From the NCBI GenBank assembly GCA_019750915.1, contig JAIENY010000004.1:62001-126000 (forward strand): 64,000 nucleotides of DNA, in the 5' to 3' direction. Origin of the DNA: Xanthobacteraceae bacterium. Its GTDB lineage: Bacteria; Pseudomonadota; Alphaproteobacteria; Rhizobiales; Xanthobacteraceae. The notes beneath the pieces were generated by a model that was not told where the DNA came from, searched no databases, and worked only from the letters and a program-made list of their open reading frames with translations. Every line of letters begins with the position of its first letter. The first letter of the stretch is position 1. Both the position numbers and the translations under genes were made by a program. Shown in pieces: positions 53,633 to 62,665 of this stretch.

Positions 53633-53710
53633 GCAATCCGGACCGCCACATTACGCCCGCAAATCCTGCCTAGGGTTTGTGAGCCTTTCGATCGATCGGG
53701 GAGGATCGCC

Positions 53711-53974
53711 ATGGCTGAGACCTCAAAAGCAACGTCGAACGCCGACGTCGCGACGCTGAGTTTCGAACGCGCTATCGAGGAGCTTGAAACCATCGTCAAG
53801 CGTCTCGAAGACGGCAAGGTTCCATTGGAAGAATCCGTCGCGATTTACGAGCGCGGCGAATCCCTGAAGCGGCGCTGTGAGGAACTGCTGCGGCTTGCCG
53901 AGGCCCGTGTCGACAAAATCACGACCGATGCCTCGGGACGAGCCGTCGGCACCGAGCCTCTCGACGTCCGGTAA
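53711..53974 (+). CDS. xseB: Exodeoxyribonuclease VII small subunit
   Basis: An 87-residue protein with the XseB coiled-coil hairpin (FERAIEELETIVKRLEDGKVPLEESVAIYERGESL). It binds XseA to form the single-strand exonuclease. GGGGAGG precedes the ATG. The order xseB then dxs is common in proteobacteria, where ispA often sits between; here it is absent. Confidence 0.95.
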   Translation: MAETSKATSNADVATLSFERAIEELETIVKRLEDGKVPLEESVAIYERGESLKRRCEELLRLAEARVDKITTDASGRAVGTEPLDVR

Positions 53975-54037
53975 ATTTTCGCGAAATTTTGTTGCTGATC
54001 CAGCGGCTGGCTGCCCGGCAACCGTAATGGTCCATCA

Positions 54038-54064
54038 TTGGCATGAATTTGGAATTGGTATAAT
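54038..54064 (+). promoter_or_regulatory. Probable sigma-70 promoter of dxs
   Basis: TTGGCA at 54038-54043 and a perfect TATAAT at 54059-54064 are separated by 15 bases, slightly short of the optimum. They lie about 70 bp upstream of the dxs GTG. They suggest dxs can be transcribed separately from xseB. Confidence 0.45.
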
Positions 54065-54132
54065 ACGGCCAGCTTCTTGATTTGCCCAAGTTTTTGGACG
54101 GTCAGTTTCTTCTCTTTTTCGCAGGTTCTATT

Positions 54133-56055
54133 GTGTCCCAGACGACCGCAACGCCTCTGCTCGATACCATTCCGACGCCCGACAAGCTGCGCCTGCTCAA
54201 GCCCGAGCAGCTTCCGCAGGTTGCTGATGAACTGCGCCGCGAGCTGGTCGACGCCGTGTCCGTCACCGGCGGCCATCTCGGCGCGGGTCTGGGCGTGGTC
54301 GAGCTGACGGTTGCGCTGCACTACGTGTTCAATACGCCGGACGACCGCATTGTTTGGGACGTCGGTCACCAGACATATCCGCACAAAATTCTCACTGGGC
54401 GCCGCGACCGCATCCGCACCCTGCGTACGGGGGGCGGCCTCTCCGGTTTTCCAAAGCGCAACGAAAGCGAATACGACACCTTCGGCACTGCGCATTCCTC
54501 GACCTCGATCTCGGCGGGCCTCGGCATGGCCGTCGCGCGTGACCTGCAAGAAAGCAAAAACAACGTCATCGCCGTGATCGGCGACGGCTCTATGTCGGCG
54601 GGCATGGCCTATGAGGCGATGAACAACGCGGGCTCGCTGAATTCGCGCCTGATCGTCATCCTCAATGACAACGACATGTCGATTGCACCACCGGTTGGCG
54701 CGATGTCGGCCTATCTCGCACGTCTGATGTCGAGCCAGACCTTCACCTCGGCCCGTGAGATCATGCTTGGCCTCGCCCATCGCATGCCGAAGTTCTTCGA
54801 AGAACGCGCACTGCGCGTCGAGGAATATGCGCGCGGCATGGTCACCGGCGGGACGCTGTTTGAGGAGCTTGGCCTGTTCTATGTCGGACCGATTGACGGT
54901 CACAACCTCGACCATCTGTTGCCGGTGTTGACCAATGTCCGCGATAACGGCAACGGGCCGGTGCTGATCCACGTCGTCACCAAGAAGGGCAAAGGTTATG
55001 CGCCTGCCGAAGAGTCCGACGACAAATACCACGGCGTCGTGAAATTCGACGTCGCCACCGGCAAGCAGTTCAAGACAAAATCGAACGCGCCCTCCTACAC
55101 CGCCGTGTTCGGTAACTCGCTGGTCAAGGAAGCACAGAAGGACGACAAGATCGTCGCCATCACTGCCGCGATGCCGGGCGGTACGGGCGTCGATATCTTC
55201 TCGAAGTCCTTCCCTGACCGTACCTTCGACGTCGGCATTGCCGAACAGCACGCAGTGACGTTTGCTGCCGGCCTGGCTACCGAAGGTTACAAGCCGTTTT
55301 GTGCGCTGTATTCGACCTTCCTGCAACGTGGCTACGATCAGGTGGTGCACGACGTCGCGATTCAGAATCTTCCCGTGCGGTTTGCGATCGACCGCGCCGG
55401 CCTTGTCGGCGCCGACGGCCCGACCCATGCCGGTGCGTTCGACAACGCCTATCTCGGCTGCCTGCCGAACTTCATCATCATGGCGGCGGGCGACGAAGCC
55501 GACCTCGTTCATATGGTGGCAACACAGGCCGCGATCGATCACGCGCCGAGCGCGCTGCGCTATCCGCGCGGCGAGGGTCTTGGCCTGGAGATTCCAGATG
55601 TCGGCATCCCGCTTCCGATCGGCAAGGGACGCATTCTGCGTCAGGGTTCGAAGGTCGCGCTGTTCTCGTTCGGCACCCGTCTTGGTGAATGTCTCAAGGC
55701 GGCGGACGAACTCGACGCGCAGGGCCTGTCCACGACGGTCGCCGATGCACGCTTCATGAAGCCGCTCGACGTCGAACTCCTGCTCAAGCTCGCGCGCGAA
55801 CATGAAGTTCTGATCACCGTCGAGGAAGGGTCGATCGGGGGTTTCGGTACTCACGTGATCCAGAGTCTCGCAGATCATGGCGTGCTCGATCGCGGCCTGA
55901 AGATCCGCGCGATGGTGCTGCCGGATATCTTTATCGATCAGGACTCGCCTGCAAAAATGTACGAACAGGCCCAGCTGGACGCCAAAGGCATCGTCGCCAA
56001 AGTATTCGAAGCCCTCGGCAAGAATGGCACGTCCGAGGCCGCGAAACTGGCCTGA
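54133..56055 (+). CDS. dxs: 1-deoxy-D-xylulose-5-phosphate synthase
   Basis: A 640-residue thiamine-dependent enzyme, first step of the MEP isoprenoid pathway (pyruvate plus glyceraldehyde 3-phosphate). The thiamine motif [17 protein letters not shown] (GDG to NN), [12 protein letters not shown] and the pyrimidine-domain GIAEQHAV are complete. GTG at 54133 begins the conserved N-terminus ([12 protein letters not shown]); a TTG at 54082 would add 17 odd residues. Confidence 0.95.
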   Translation: MSQTTATPLLDTIPTPDKLRLLKPEQLPQVADELRRELVDAVSVTGGHLGAGLGVVELTVALHYVFNTPDDRIVWDVGHQTYPHKILTGRRDRIRTLRTGGGLSGFPKRNESEYDTFGTAHSSTSISAGLGMAVARDLQESKNNVIAVIGDGSMSAGMAYEAMNNAGSLNSRLIVILNDNDMSIAPPVGAMSAYLARLMSSQTFTSAREIMLGLAHRMPKFFEERALRVEEYARGMVTGGTLFEELGLFYVGPIDGHNLDHLLPVLTNVRDNGNGPVLIHVVTKKGKGYAPAEESDDKYHGVVKFDVATGKQFKTKSNAPSYTAVFGNSLVKEAQKDDKIVAITAAMPGGTGVDIFSKSFPDRTFDVGIAEQHAVTFAAGLATEGYKPFCALYSTFLQRGYDQVVHDVAIQNLPVRFAIDRAGLVGADGPTHAGAFDNAYLGCLPNFIIMAAGDEADLVHMVATQAAIDHAPSALRYPRGEGLGLEIPDVGIPLPIGKGRILRQGSKVALFSFGTRLGECLKAADELDAQGLSTTVADARFMKPLDVELLLKLAREHEVLITVEEGSIGGFGTHVIQSLADHGVLDRGLKIRAMVLPDIFIDQDSPAKMYEQAQLDAKGIVAKVFEALGKNGTSEAAKLA

Positions 56056-56072
56056 ACGGCCCTGTCTCGCGC

Positions 56073-56822
56073 CTAGGGTGTTTCCGGCGGAACCGGATGC
56101 GCCCTTACCCTTGCAAGCCATACATCGCGCTTTGCGAGATTAACGGGCTGTTCCCGCCCGTCCCGCCGGCGTGGCGGCAGAGCGCCCTCAAGGTCGGGAT
56201 AAAGATCCTTGATCAGTCCTCGTAAAGAGGGCCAGCGGGACGCATAGATCATTCCGCATACAACAAACACGCTATGGACAATTGTGATCGGCACAACTGG
56301 CTGCTTGAGAGCGATGAGATTGAAATTCGGAGGCCAGGTGAAGGCTCCGTCAAGCAGAACAAGGACGAAGGCGATGATCAGGAAGACCGCGAATTGCACC
56401 CTGTAGAACCACCCGAGACCGTCGGTCACGTCGAGGTTGGCGATATAAAGCGCGGAGCGAACCTGCGGCAAGTCCGGGTTTTTGAACTCGGTATAAAGGC
56501 CGTAGCCGAAAACCGAATGCAGCAGCCGTTGATAGATTCGCTGGTCGATAAACCAGAACGCAAGGACGCCCGCGCTGCCCACGATACAGATCAGACTTCG
56601 CAAATCGGCGAGCGTCTCGGTGCGGCTAGCTAGCGGTCCGCTCGCCATTCCGGCGGGCGGCGTGTTGGCGCTCGTCACTGTGAGGACGACCGCAGCAAGA
56701 GCCGCGGCGCTCCAGGCCGAACAGATGGCCCTGATCTGGCTTTGCGACTTGTCGAAGTCGCTTTCGAAGGCGCGCAGATGAGTGTAGAGAGCAATACGGT
56801 CCTTGTTCTCGAATCCTGGCAT
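56073..56822 (-). CDS. Membrane protein of unknown function, four helices
   Basis: A 249-residue protein with four predicted helices arranged as two hairpins (about 35-55, 75-92, 140-160, 172-192) and soluble ends; the C-terminus is Arg/Pro-rich. No family recognised. It is convergent with dxs (17-bp gap) and divergent from the deoxyribosyltransferase-like gene, so it stands alone on its strand. Confidence 0.7.
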   Translation of the reverse strand: MPGFENKDRIALYTHLRAFESDFDKSQSQIRAICSAWSAAALAAVVLTVTSANTPPAGMASGPLASRTETLADLRSLICIVGSAGVLAFWFIDQRIYQRLLHSVFGYGLYTEFKNPDLPQVRSALYIANLDVTDGLGWFYRVQFAVFLIIAFVLVLLDGAFTWPPNFNLIALKQPVVPITIVHSVFVVCGMIYASRWPSLRGLIKDLYPDLEGALPPRRRDGREQPVNLAKRDVWLARVRAHPVPPETP

Positions 56823-56886
56823 GACGCGCCTCCGAGCCGCTCCTTGAGATATGATATCTCCCGCTTCGCAAATTAGACATGACAGA

Positions 56887-57462
56887 ATGAAAATCTATCT
56901 GGCCGGTCCCGATGTTTTCTTGCCCAATGCCGTTGCGATGGGGCGCCGCAAACGCGATCTTTGCGAGCGATACGGCCACGAGGGGCTGTATCCTTTGGAC
57001 AACGAGGTCGATCCTCGCGCAAAGGACGCGTCGCTGCGGATATTTCAGGGCAACCAGGACATGATGGATATTGCCGACGCCATCATCGCCAACCTCACGC
57101 CGTTTCGCGGACCGAGCGCCGACGCCGGAACGATCTTCGAACTGGGATACATGGCAGGCTGGCGTACACCCGAGGGCTTGCGGAAAATCTGTCTCGGCTA
57201 TTCCAACGCGCCCGCCCCCTATGCGACACGGGTGGCCAATTTCACTGATCTGAAAAAAACCAGCGAGGGCCAGTTGCTCGATCCCGATGACATGATCGTC
57301 GAGGATTTCGGACACGCCGACAACCTCATGATCGTGCATGCCCTCGAAGAACGCGGCCATCCGCTTATGACAGCATCTGAAATCAAAGATTGGGACGACC
57401 TGTCGCTGTTCGAGGAATGTCTCAAGCTACTCGACAAGCGCAAGGGACCGAACCATGCCTGA
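56887..57462 (+). CDS. Nucleoside 2-deoxyribosyltransferase-like protein
   Basis: A 191-residue protein that starts MKIYLAGPDVF, the nucleotide-binding loop of the family. It carries the catalytic Glu in AGTIFELGYMAG and the string ANLTPFRGPSAD. Such enzymes cleave or exchange bases on deoxynucleosides (or mononucleotides, as in DNPH1/RCL). Preferred start ATG 56887; a longer frame adds twelve residues. It ends 21 bp before tlyA and may share its transcript. Confidence 0.85.
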   Translation: MKIYLAGPDVFLPNAVAMGRRKRDLCERYGHEGLYPLDNEVDPRAKDASLRIFQGNQDMMDIADAIIANLTPFRGPSADAGTIFELGYMAGWRTPEGLRKICLGYSNAPAPYATRVANFTDLKKTSEGQLLDPDDMIVEDFGHADNLMIVHALEERGHPLMTASEIKDWDDLSLFEECLKLLDKRKGPNHA

Positions 57463-57483
57463 CGCAGACATTCGCGCAGCTTC

Positions 57484-58215
57484 ATGACCCAGCGCCAACG
57501 CGCCGATATATTGCTGGTCGCGCGCGGGTTTTTTGAAAGCCGCGCCAAGGCTCAGGCCGCGATCGAGGCTGGACGTGTTCGCGTCAACGGCAAGGCGATC
57601 GCCAAGGCATCGGAATCGATTGCGGACAATGCCGAGATCGAAGCCGAGCCGGCGTTTCCCTGGGTCTCGCGCGGCGGCGTGAAGCTCGCCGCTGCGCTTG
57701 AGCACTATCCCATCGAAATCGAGGATCATGCGTGTGTCGATGTCGGGGCCTCTACCGGTGGATTCAGCGAGGTGCTGCTGGCCAATGGTGCAAGCCTGGT
57801 CTACGCGATCGACGTCGGCACCGAGCAGTTGCATCCAAGCCTGCGCGGAAATCCGCGCATGATCTCGATGGAAAACACCGATATTCGTTCGCTCGCCGGA
57901 CGCCGTCTTGATATTCGGCCCGATGTTGTGGTGATCGACACCAGTTTCATCTCGCTGAAGCTCGTGCTCCCCGCTGTGCTGCCTCTCGTCGCCGCTCCCA
58001 TGCATCTTCTGGCTCTGATCAAGCCGCAGTTTGAAGCGGATCGCGTTCATTCAAAGAAAGGGATTATCCGCGACGAGGCCGTGCACAAGGCGGTCTGCGA
58101 GGACATTTCCGTATTCGCAGCATCGCTCGGATGCACGCAGATCGAGGTGTTTCCCTCTACCATCGAAGGCGGCGACGGCAACCGCGAATTCTTTCTCGGC
58201 GCGCGGCGCGGCTGA
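57484..58215 (+). CDS. tlyA: TlyA-family rRNA 2'-O-methyltransferase / hemolysin-like
   Basis: A 243-residue protein. An N-terminal S4 RNA-binding domain (residues 1-60) is followed by an FtsJ-type methyltransferase with SAM loop [15 protein letters not shown]. The family methylates 16S and 23S rRNA riboses (C1409/C1920 in mycobacteria). Its stop overlaps the next methyltransferase start by 1 bp (TGATG), so two rRNA-modifying genes are coupled. Confidence 0.92.
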   Translation: MTQRQRADILLVARGFFESRAKAQAAIEAGRVRVNGKAIAKASESIADNAEIEAEPAFPWVSRGGVKLAAALEHYPIEIEDHACVDVGASTGGFSEVLLANGASLVYAIDVGTEQLHPSLRGNPRMISMENTDIRSLAGRRLDIRPDVVVIDTSFISLKLVLPAVLPLVAAPMHLLALIKPQFEADRVHSKKGIIRDEAVHKAVCEDISVFAASLGCTQIEVFPSTIEGGDGNREFFLGARRG

Positions 58216-59456
58216 TGAGCGAACGCTTGACCATCGACCGCGTGGCTCACTTCGGCGACGGCGTTGCTATCAAAAGCAACATCAACATCTTTGTACCCTA
58301 CACACTTCCCGGCGAAGTAGTCGATGTCCTCCCCGCGCCCGGGCAACATCCGGATCGCAGGATCGCGGGGCATATCGTCCAGCCTAGCCCCAATCGCATC
58401 ACGCCTTTCTGCCCTCATTTCGGCAGTTGCGGCGGCTGCGCGATCCAGCACTGGCGAACGGACGCCTACCGCGAATGGAAACGTCAGATCGTCGTGGACA
58501 CGATGTCGCAGTCAGGCATCACCTGCGAGGTGGATGAACTGGTCGATGCGCACGGCGCTGGCCGCCGCCGCGCGACCATGCATGCGCGGCAGGGACAGAC
58601 CGGCGTTTTGCGCGTCGGCTTCGCCGCGGCAGGACGGCACGACATCATCGCGATCGACCATTGTCCGATTTTCTCGCCGGACATGCAGGGCGCTGTACAA
58701 GCCGCAAATGCCGTCGCCGAGTTGCTCAAGCCGATCCAGAAGCCGCTCGACATCCAGATCAGCGCCACGCTCAACGGCCTCGATATCGACGTACGCGGCT
58801 CAGGGCCACTCGACACCGCGACCATGACACGGCTGTCGAACCTTGCCAGGGATCACCGGCTTTCGCGTCTGACGCGGCACGGCGAATTGGTTCTGCAACA
58901 CGCACCGCCTGATATCCATGTCGGGCGTGCGAAGGTCACGCTGCCGGCCGCGTCCTTCATGCAGCCGACCGCCGCCGGCGAAGAAACCCTTGCCGAGCTC
59001 GCCATCGAGCGGTGCAAGGGCGCCAAGAATATTGCCGACCTGTTTTGCGGCTTCGGTCCATTCACGCTGCGGCTTGCCGAAAAATTCCGCGTTTCGTCCT
59101 TCGATAACAACGGGCCAGCCATTCTGGCTCTGCAGGATGCGGTTCGGCAGACTCAAGGCCTGAAACCGGTCAAAGCAGAGAAGCGAGATCTGTTTCGCCG
59201 TCCGCTTGTTGCGCAGGAGCTGCGCGAATTCGATTGCGTGGTCTTCGATCCACCGCGTCAGGGCGCGGAGGCCCAGTGCCGCCAGATCGCAGCAAGCAAA
59301 CTCGAGACCGTGGTTGCGGTCTCATGCAACCCCGTAACCTTCGCCAGGGATGCGCGGCTCCTGATCGGCGCGGGATTCAAGCTCGAAACCATCGTTCCGG
59401 TTGATCAGTTTCGCCACACCCCGCACGTCGAGATCGTGGCGCGCTTCAAGCGATAG
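58215..59456 (+). CDS. TrmA/RlmD-family RNA 5-methyluridine methyltransferase
   Basis: A 413-residue enzyme. An N-terminal TRAM-like domain is followed by a 4Fe-4S site with C66, C72 and C75 ([12 protein letters not shown]5CX2C). The SAM loop is [15 protein letters not shown] and the catalytic Cys lies in [11 protein letters not shown]. It resembles RlmD/RlmC-type 23S rRNA m5U enzymes. Which uridine is modified cannot be told. ATG at 58215 overlaps the tlyA stop. Confidence 0.9.
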   Translation: MSERLTIDRVAHFGDGVAIKSNINIFVPYTLPGEVVDVLPAPGQHPDRRIAGHIVQPSPNRITPFCPHFGSCGGCAIQHWRTDAYREWKRQIVVDTMSQSGITCEVDELVDAHGAGRRRATMHARQGQTGVLRVGFAAAGRHDIIAIDHCPIFSPDMQGAVQAANAVAELLKPIQKPLDIQISATLNGLDIDVRGSGPLDTATMTRLSNLARDHRLSRLTRHGELVLQHAPPDIHVGRAKVTLPAASFMQPTAAGEETLAELAIERCKGAKNIADLFCGFGPFTLRLAEKFRVSSFDNNGPAILALQDAVRQTQGLKPVKAEKRDLFRRPLVAQELREFDCVVFDPPRQGAEAQCRQIAASKLETVVAVSCNPVTFARDARLLIGAGFKLETIVPVDQFRHTPHVEIVARFKR

Positions 59457-59664
59457 AACCGGGACGACAGAAAGCAAATCCCGTCCCGTCTATCGAGACC
59501 TATCTCGAAAAATTTACCAACATTTCATACGGATTTTCTACCATCCGCGTGCGGGCGTTACCCAGTCGGTAACAACCACAGCCCGACTGGAACTTCCATT
59601 CATTATTGGAATGCCGTCTGCAGCCGCATGTTTCGCAGAATGCAAACCTGTATCTAGGATTCGG

Positions 59665-61350
59665 ATGATGCTTTCAAGAATCTCTATCCGCGCAAAATTG
59701 ATCGGTCTGGTTTCAGTCCTTTTGCTTGCCATCGGAGCCCTCGGCAGCTTCGCGATTGTCGAGATGCGAACCATCAATCGTTCAACCCAGGAAATTCAGG
59801 CGAACTGGCTGCCGAGCATCCGTTTGTTGGGAGAAATGCGAACGCAGGCCGCGCGTTTCCGCGCAGTGTTGCGCGATACGCTGACCGAGCCGGATGACGC
59901 CTTCATGGCTGATATCGAGAAAAACCTCGCCGCACGTGCGCGTGATTTCGACAAGGCGTTCGCCGCTTACGCTCCGTTGACCTCCTCGGCCGAGGAGCGC
60001 TCGATGTATGACGATATCGGCGCTTCGTGGAAGAAATTCCGCGCATCCTCCGATGAGGTCGTCGCGTTGGCCAAGCAACATGACGTCACCGGCGCTCGCA
60101 AGCTCAACAAAGAGAAATCCGTGCCCATGGGCCGGGCCATGGATGCCGCGATGTCGAAGATCGTCGATTTCAACGACAGGGGAGCCGAGGCCGCCGGTCT
60201 TCGCGCCACCCGAGACTATGACATCAGCTTTATGGTGGTGCTTGCCGCGCTATTTATCGCAGTCGCCGCCGGCACCAGCGCCGCTTTCCTGATTGTCCGC
60301 GACATTGCCAAAGGTATCGCCTCGGTGATCAAGCCGATGCGGATGCTGGGCAATGACGATCTCACCGCCGAAATTCCGTATCAGGGTGAAAAGACCGAGA
60401 TCGGCCAGATTGCCGATACGCTTCAGGTGTTCAAAACCGCTTTGATCGCCAAGAAAGCGGCCGATCTTGCCGCGGCCAATGAGGCGTCGTCCAAGATGAA
60501 GCGTGCCGAAGTCGTGGACGACATCACGCGCGGCTTCGAGACGATGGTCGGCGAACTGGTCGCCTCGCTCGCCGCCGCCTCGACCGAAATGGAATCATCG
60601 GCCAGCACACTGACCAATGCCGCCGACGTCACCGCGCAGTTGTCCAACTCCGCGGCTTCGGGATCGCGCGATGTCTCCAACAGCATCCAGTCGACCGCGT
60701 CGGCGACCGAGGAAATCACCTCTTCGGTTTCGGAAATCAGCCGCCAGGTTCAGGAATCCAGCCGGGTTGCGAAGCGCGCCGTCGAACAGGCCGAGAAGAC
60801 CAACAGCAGCATCAGCGAGCTGTCGAAGTCCGCGGCCCGCATCGGCGATGTCGTCAAGCTGATCACTGCGATCGCCGAGCAGACCAATCTTCTGGCGCTC
60901 AATGCCACGATTGAAGCCGCCCGCGCCGGAGAAGCCGGACGCGGCTTCGCCGTGGTGGCTTCGGAGGTCAAGGCGTTGGCCTCGCAGACCGCGAAGGCCA
61001 CTGACGAAATCGGCACCCAGATCGCCGGCATGCAAGCCGCCACCGACGATTCCGTCGCGACCATCAAGGAAATCAGCGCCACCATCGACCAGATGTCGGA
61101 AATCTCATCCGCCATCGCCGCGGCGGTCGAAGAGCAAGGTGCCGCGACCGACGAGATCGCCCGTAATGTGCGTCAAGCCGCCGAACTGTGCGCGCAGGTC
61201 GCCGTCAATATCGATGACGTCAACCGCGGCAACAGCGAAACCGGCACGGCATCATCTCAGGTGTTCACGGCTGCGCAGGCGCTTGCACAGGAAAGCACCC
61301 GGCTCGAAACCGAGGTGCAGAAGTTCATTGGTCAGATCCGCGCCGCGTAA
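59665..61350 (+). CDS. Methyl-accepting chemotaxis protein
   Basis: About 561 residues. Helix 1 is at about 12-32; a four-helix-bundle sensor reaches to about 185; helix 2 is at about 190-212; HAMP and a long coiled-coil signalling domain follow, with the invariant hairpin tip containing [22 protein letters not shown] at 59665 follows AGGA; a frame to 59401 is inside the previous gene. No CheR-docking pentapeptide at the end. The stimulus is unknown. Confidence 0.92.
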   Translation: MMLSRISIRAKLIGLVSVLLLAIGALGSFAIVEMRTINRSTQEIQANWLPSIRLLGEMRTQAARFRAVLRDTLTEPDDAFMADIEKNLAARARDFDKAFAAYAPLTSSAEERSMYDDIGASWKKFRASSDEVVALAKQHDVTGARKLNKEKSVPMGRAMDAAMSKIVDFNDRGAEAAGLRATRDYDISFMVVLAALFIAVAAGTSAAFLIVRDIAKGIASVIKPMRMLGNDDLTAEIPYQGEKTEIGQIADTLQVFKTALIAKKAADLAAANEASSKMKRAEVVDDITRGFETMVGELVASLAAASTEMESSASTLTNAADVTAQLSNSAASGSRDVSNSIQSTASATEEITSSVSEISRQVQESSRVAKRAVEQAEKTNSSISELSKSAARIGDVVKLITAIAEQTNLLALNATIEAARAGEAGRGFAVVASEVKALASQTAKATDEIGTQIAGMQAATDDSVATIKEISATIDQMSEISSAIAAAVEEQGAATDEIARNVRQAAELCAQVAVNIDDVNRGNSETGTASSQVFTAAQALAQESTRLETEVQKFIGQIRAA

Positions 61351-61370
61351 GCAACGCAACCAGGAAAAGA

Positions 61371-61400
61371 AAATGGCGGCCGATTGGCCGCCATTTTTTG
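61371..61400 (+). terminator. MCP terminator
   Basis: An 11-bp stem AAATGGCGGCC / GGCCGCCATTT with a GATT loop, running into TTTTTTG. It lies 20 bp after the chemoreceptor stop and, being palindromic with A and T runs, can also serve the convergent Gly-rich gene. Confidence 0.85.
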
Positions 61401-61430
61401 TTGCGAGGTCGCGTTGTCATTTCCCTGGCG

Positions 61431-61814
61431 TCACCGGCAGACGCTGACGCGGCGGGTTCGCCAGCCGTGCTTGGTGTGAACACGGCGCAAACGAATGACG
61501 CAGGTCGGAGCGTAATAGCCATCGTCGTAGTCGTCGTAATAGCCATCATACGGATAAGAGCCGTAGCCGTAATAGGACGGATAACCATACCCGTAGAAGC
61601 CGTGGCGGAAGCCGTATCCACCATGCCCGCCGCCGAAATGTCCACCGCCAAAGTGACCACCACCACCGAAGTGACCTCCACCACCGAAGTGGCCGCCACC
61701 ACCACCGAAGTGGCCGCCGCCGCCGCCAAAATGCCCGCCACCGCGAGCCATTGCGATCTGAGGCGCGGCCAACAACGCGGCGACGGCAACCAGACGCAGC
61801 AAAATCTTTTTCAT
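61431..61814 (-). CDS. Gly/His/Phe-repeat secreted protein
   Basis: A 127-residue protein with a signal peptide ending IAMA and then about seven tandem GGGGHF-type units, a Tyr/Asp-rich middle (YDGYYDDYDDGYY) and a cysteine-bounded end (CVIRLRRVHTKHGWRTRRVSVC). AAGGAG precedes the ATG at 61814. The same signal, repeat and two-Cys tail occur in the neighbouring gene, so the two are paralogues. The His-spaced repeats could bind metal or heme; function unknown. Confidence 0.8.
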   Translation of the reverse strand: MKKILLRLVAVAALLAAPQIAMARGGGHFGGGGGHFGGGGGHFGGGGHFGGGGHFGGGHFGGGHGGYGFRHGFYGYGYPSYYGYGSYPYDGYYDDYDDGYYAPTCVIRLRRVHTKHGWRTRRVSVCR

Positions 61815-61910
61815 CGCATTCTCCTTATTCCCTTGTCGTCGGGTCTGCATCGCGAAAAATCATTCCTTCGCATTTCATTTGACCAGCATCTCATCACTTT
61901 GTGATTGCAG

Positions 61911-61942
61911 ATGAAAAACGGCGGCTTGATGCAGCCGCCGTT
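61911..61942 (-). terminator. Terminator of upstream Gly/His-rich gene
   Basis: A 10-bp stem AACGGCGGCT / AGCCGCCGTT with a TGATGC loop. On the minus strand it is followed by TTTTTCAT. It ends the gene at 61964-62521 and separates the two paralogues into two transcripts. Confidence 0.82.
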
Positions 61943-61963
61943 ATGAAAGAAAGCACCGATAAA

Positions 61964-62521
61964 CTAGTTGCAGACGTTGATGCGCTCTGTTCGCACGCCT
62001 CTGCTGGTGTTGACCCTTCTCAATTGATAACAGCCCGAGTTGTCGTAGGCGTAGTCATCACCGTAATAGCCGTCATCGTAGTAAGCGTCGTCATAGGGAT
62101 ATCCGTCATAATATCCGTAATAGGGATAGCCCGCGCCCAACGCGAAGGCCGCGCCATATCCCCAATACCGGCCACGATGCCAGCCGTGATGATTCCAGTT
62201 GCCGTTGTGAGCAAAACGCGCGGAATTGTTAAAACCGTTACGCGCCCCGACATTGGCGGAGGCAAAACTGCCGCGGATGGCGCCGCTGTTATTTCCCGCA
62301 AATCCATGTCCACCACTGAAGCCTCCGCCCCGGGCGAAACCACCGCCACCTCCGAAATGAGCCCCGCCGCCTCCAAAATGCGCACCGCCACCACCGAAAT
62401 GGGCTCCGCCGCCAAAATGCCCGCCGCCGCCGCCAAAGCCGCCGCGCGCAGACGCGATTTGCGGACTCAATGCCAGCGCTGCGGCGATCATGGCAGTTCC
62501 GACCATAGTCTTGTTGAACAT
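61964..62521 (-). CDS. Gly/His/Phe-repeat secreted protein, longer paralogue
   Basis: A 185-residue protein with a signal peptide ending IASA, five GGGGAHF-type units, a Ser/Asn-rich linker, a Tyr/Asp-rich region (YYDDGYYGDDYAYD) and a tail CYQLRRVNTSRGVRTERINVC that matches the neighbour's tail. GGAGG lies upstream of GTG-ATG (62524/62521). It is about 60 residues longer than its paralogue because of the linker. The low-complexity region suggests a surface or matrix role; unknown. Confidence 0.8.
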   Translation of the reverse strand: MFNKTMVGTAMIAAALALSPQIASARGGFGGGGGHFGGGAHFGGGGAHFGGGGAHFGGGGGFARGGGFSGGHGFAGNNSGAIRGSFASANVGARNGFNNSARFAHNGNWNHHGWHRGRYWGYGAAFALGAGYPYYGYYDGYPYDDAYYDDGYYGDDYAYDNSGCYQLRRVNTSRGVRTERINVCN

Positions 62522-62665
62522 CACACACCTCCACCTTCATTCATGCCGAGATAATGTGCCAAGCACCTTTTCTTTCCGGAATTTCAGAAAATAAACGCCC
62601 AATCGACGTTTTGTGATCGTGGAACAGCGCGCTGAAACATTCAGCCAAAAAGGCGAGCGCTGCGT

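Noticed and set aside
53845-56121. Very long open frame antisense to dxs (758 codons)
   Set aside because: Dxs motifs are complete on the plus strand; the antisense product is low in hydrophobics and lacks any family string.
61620-61745. Short regular repeats resembling a CRISPR array
   Set aside because: The repeats are in-frame GGGGHF codons of a secreted protein with no unique spacers.
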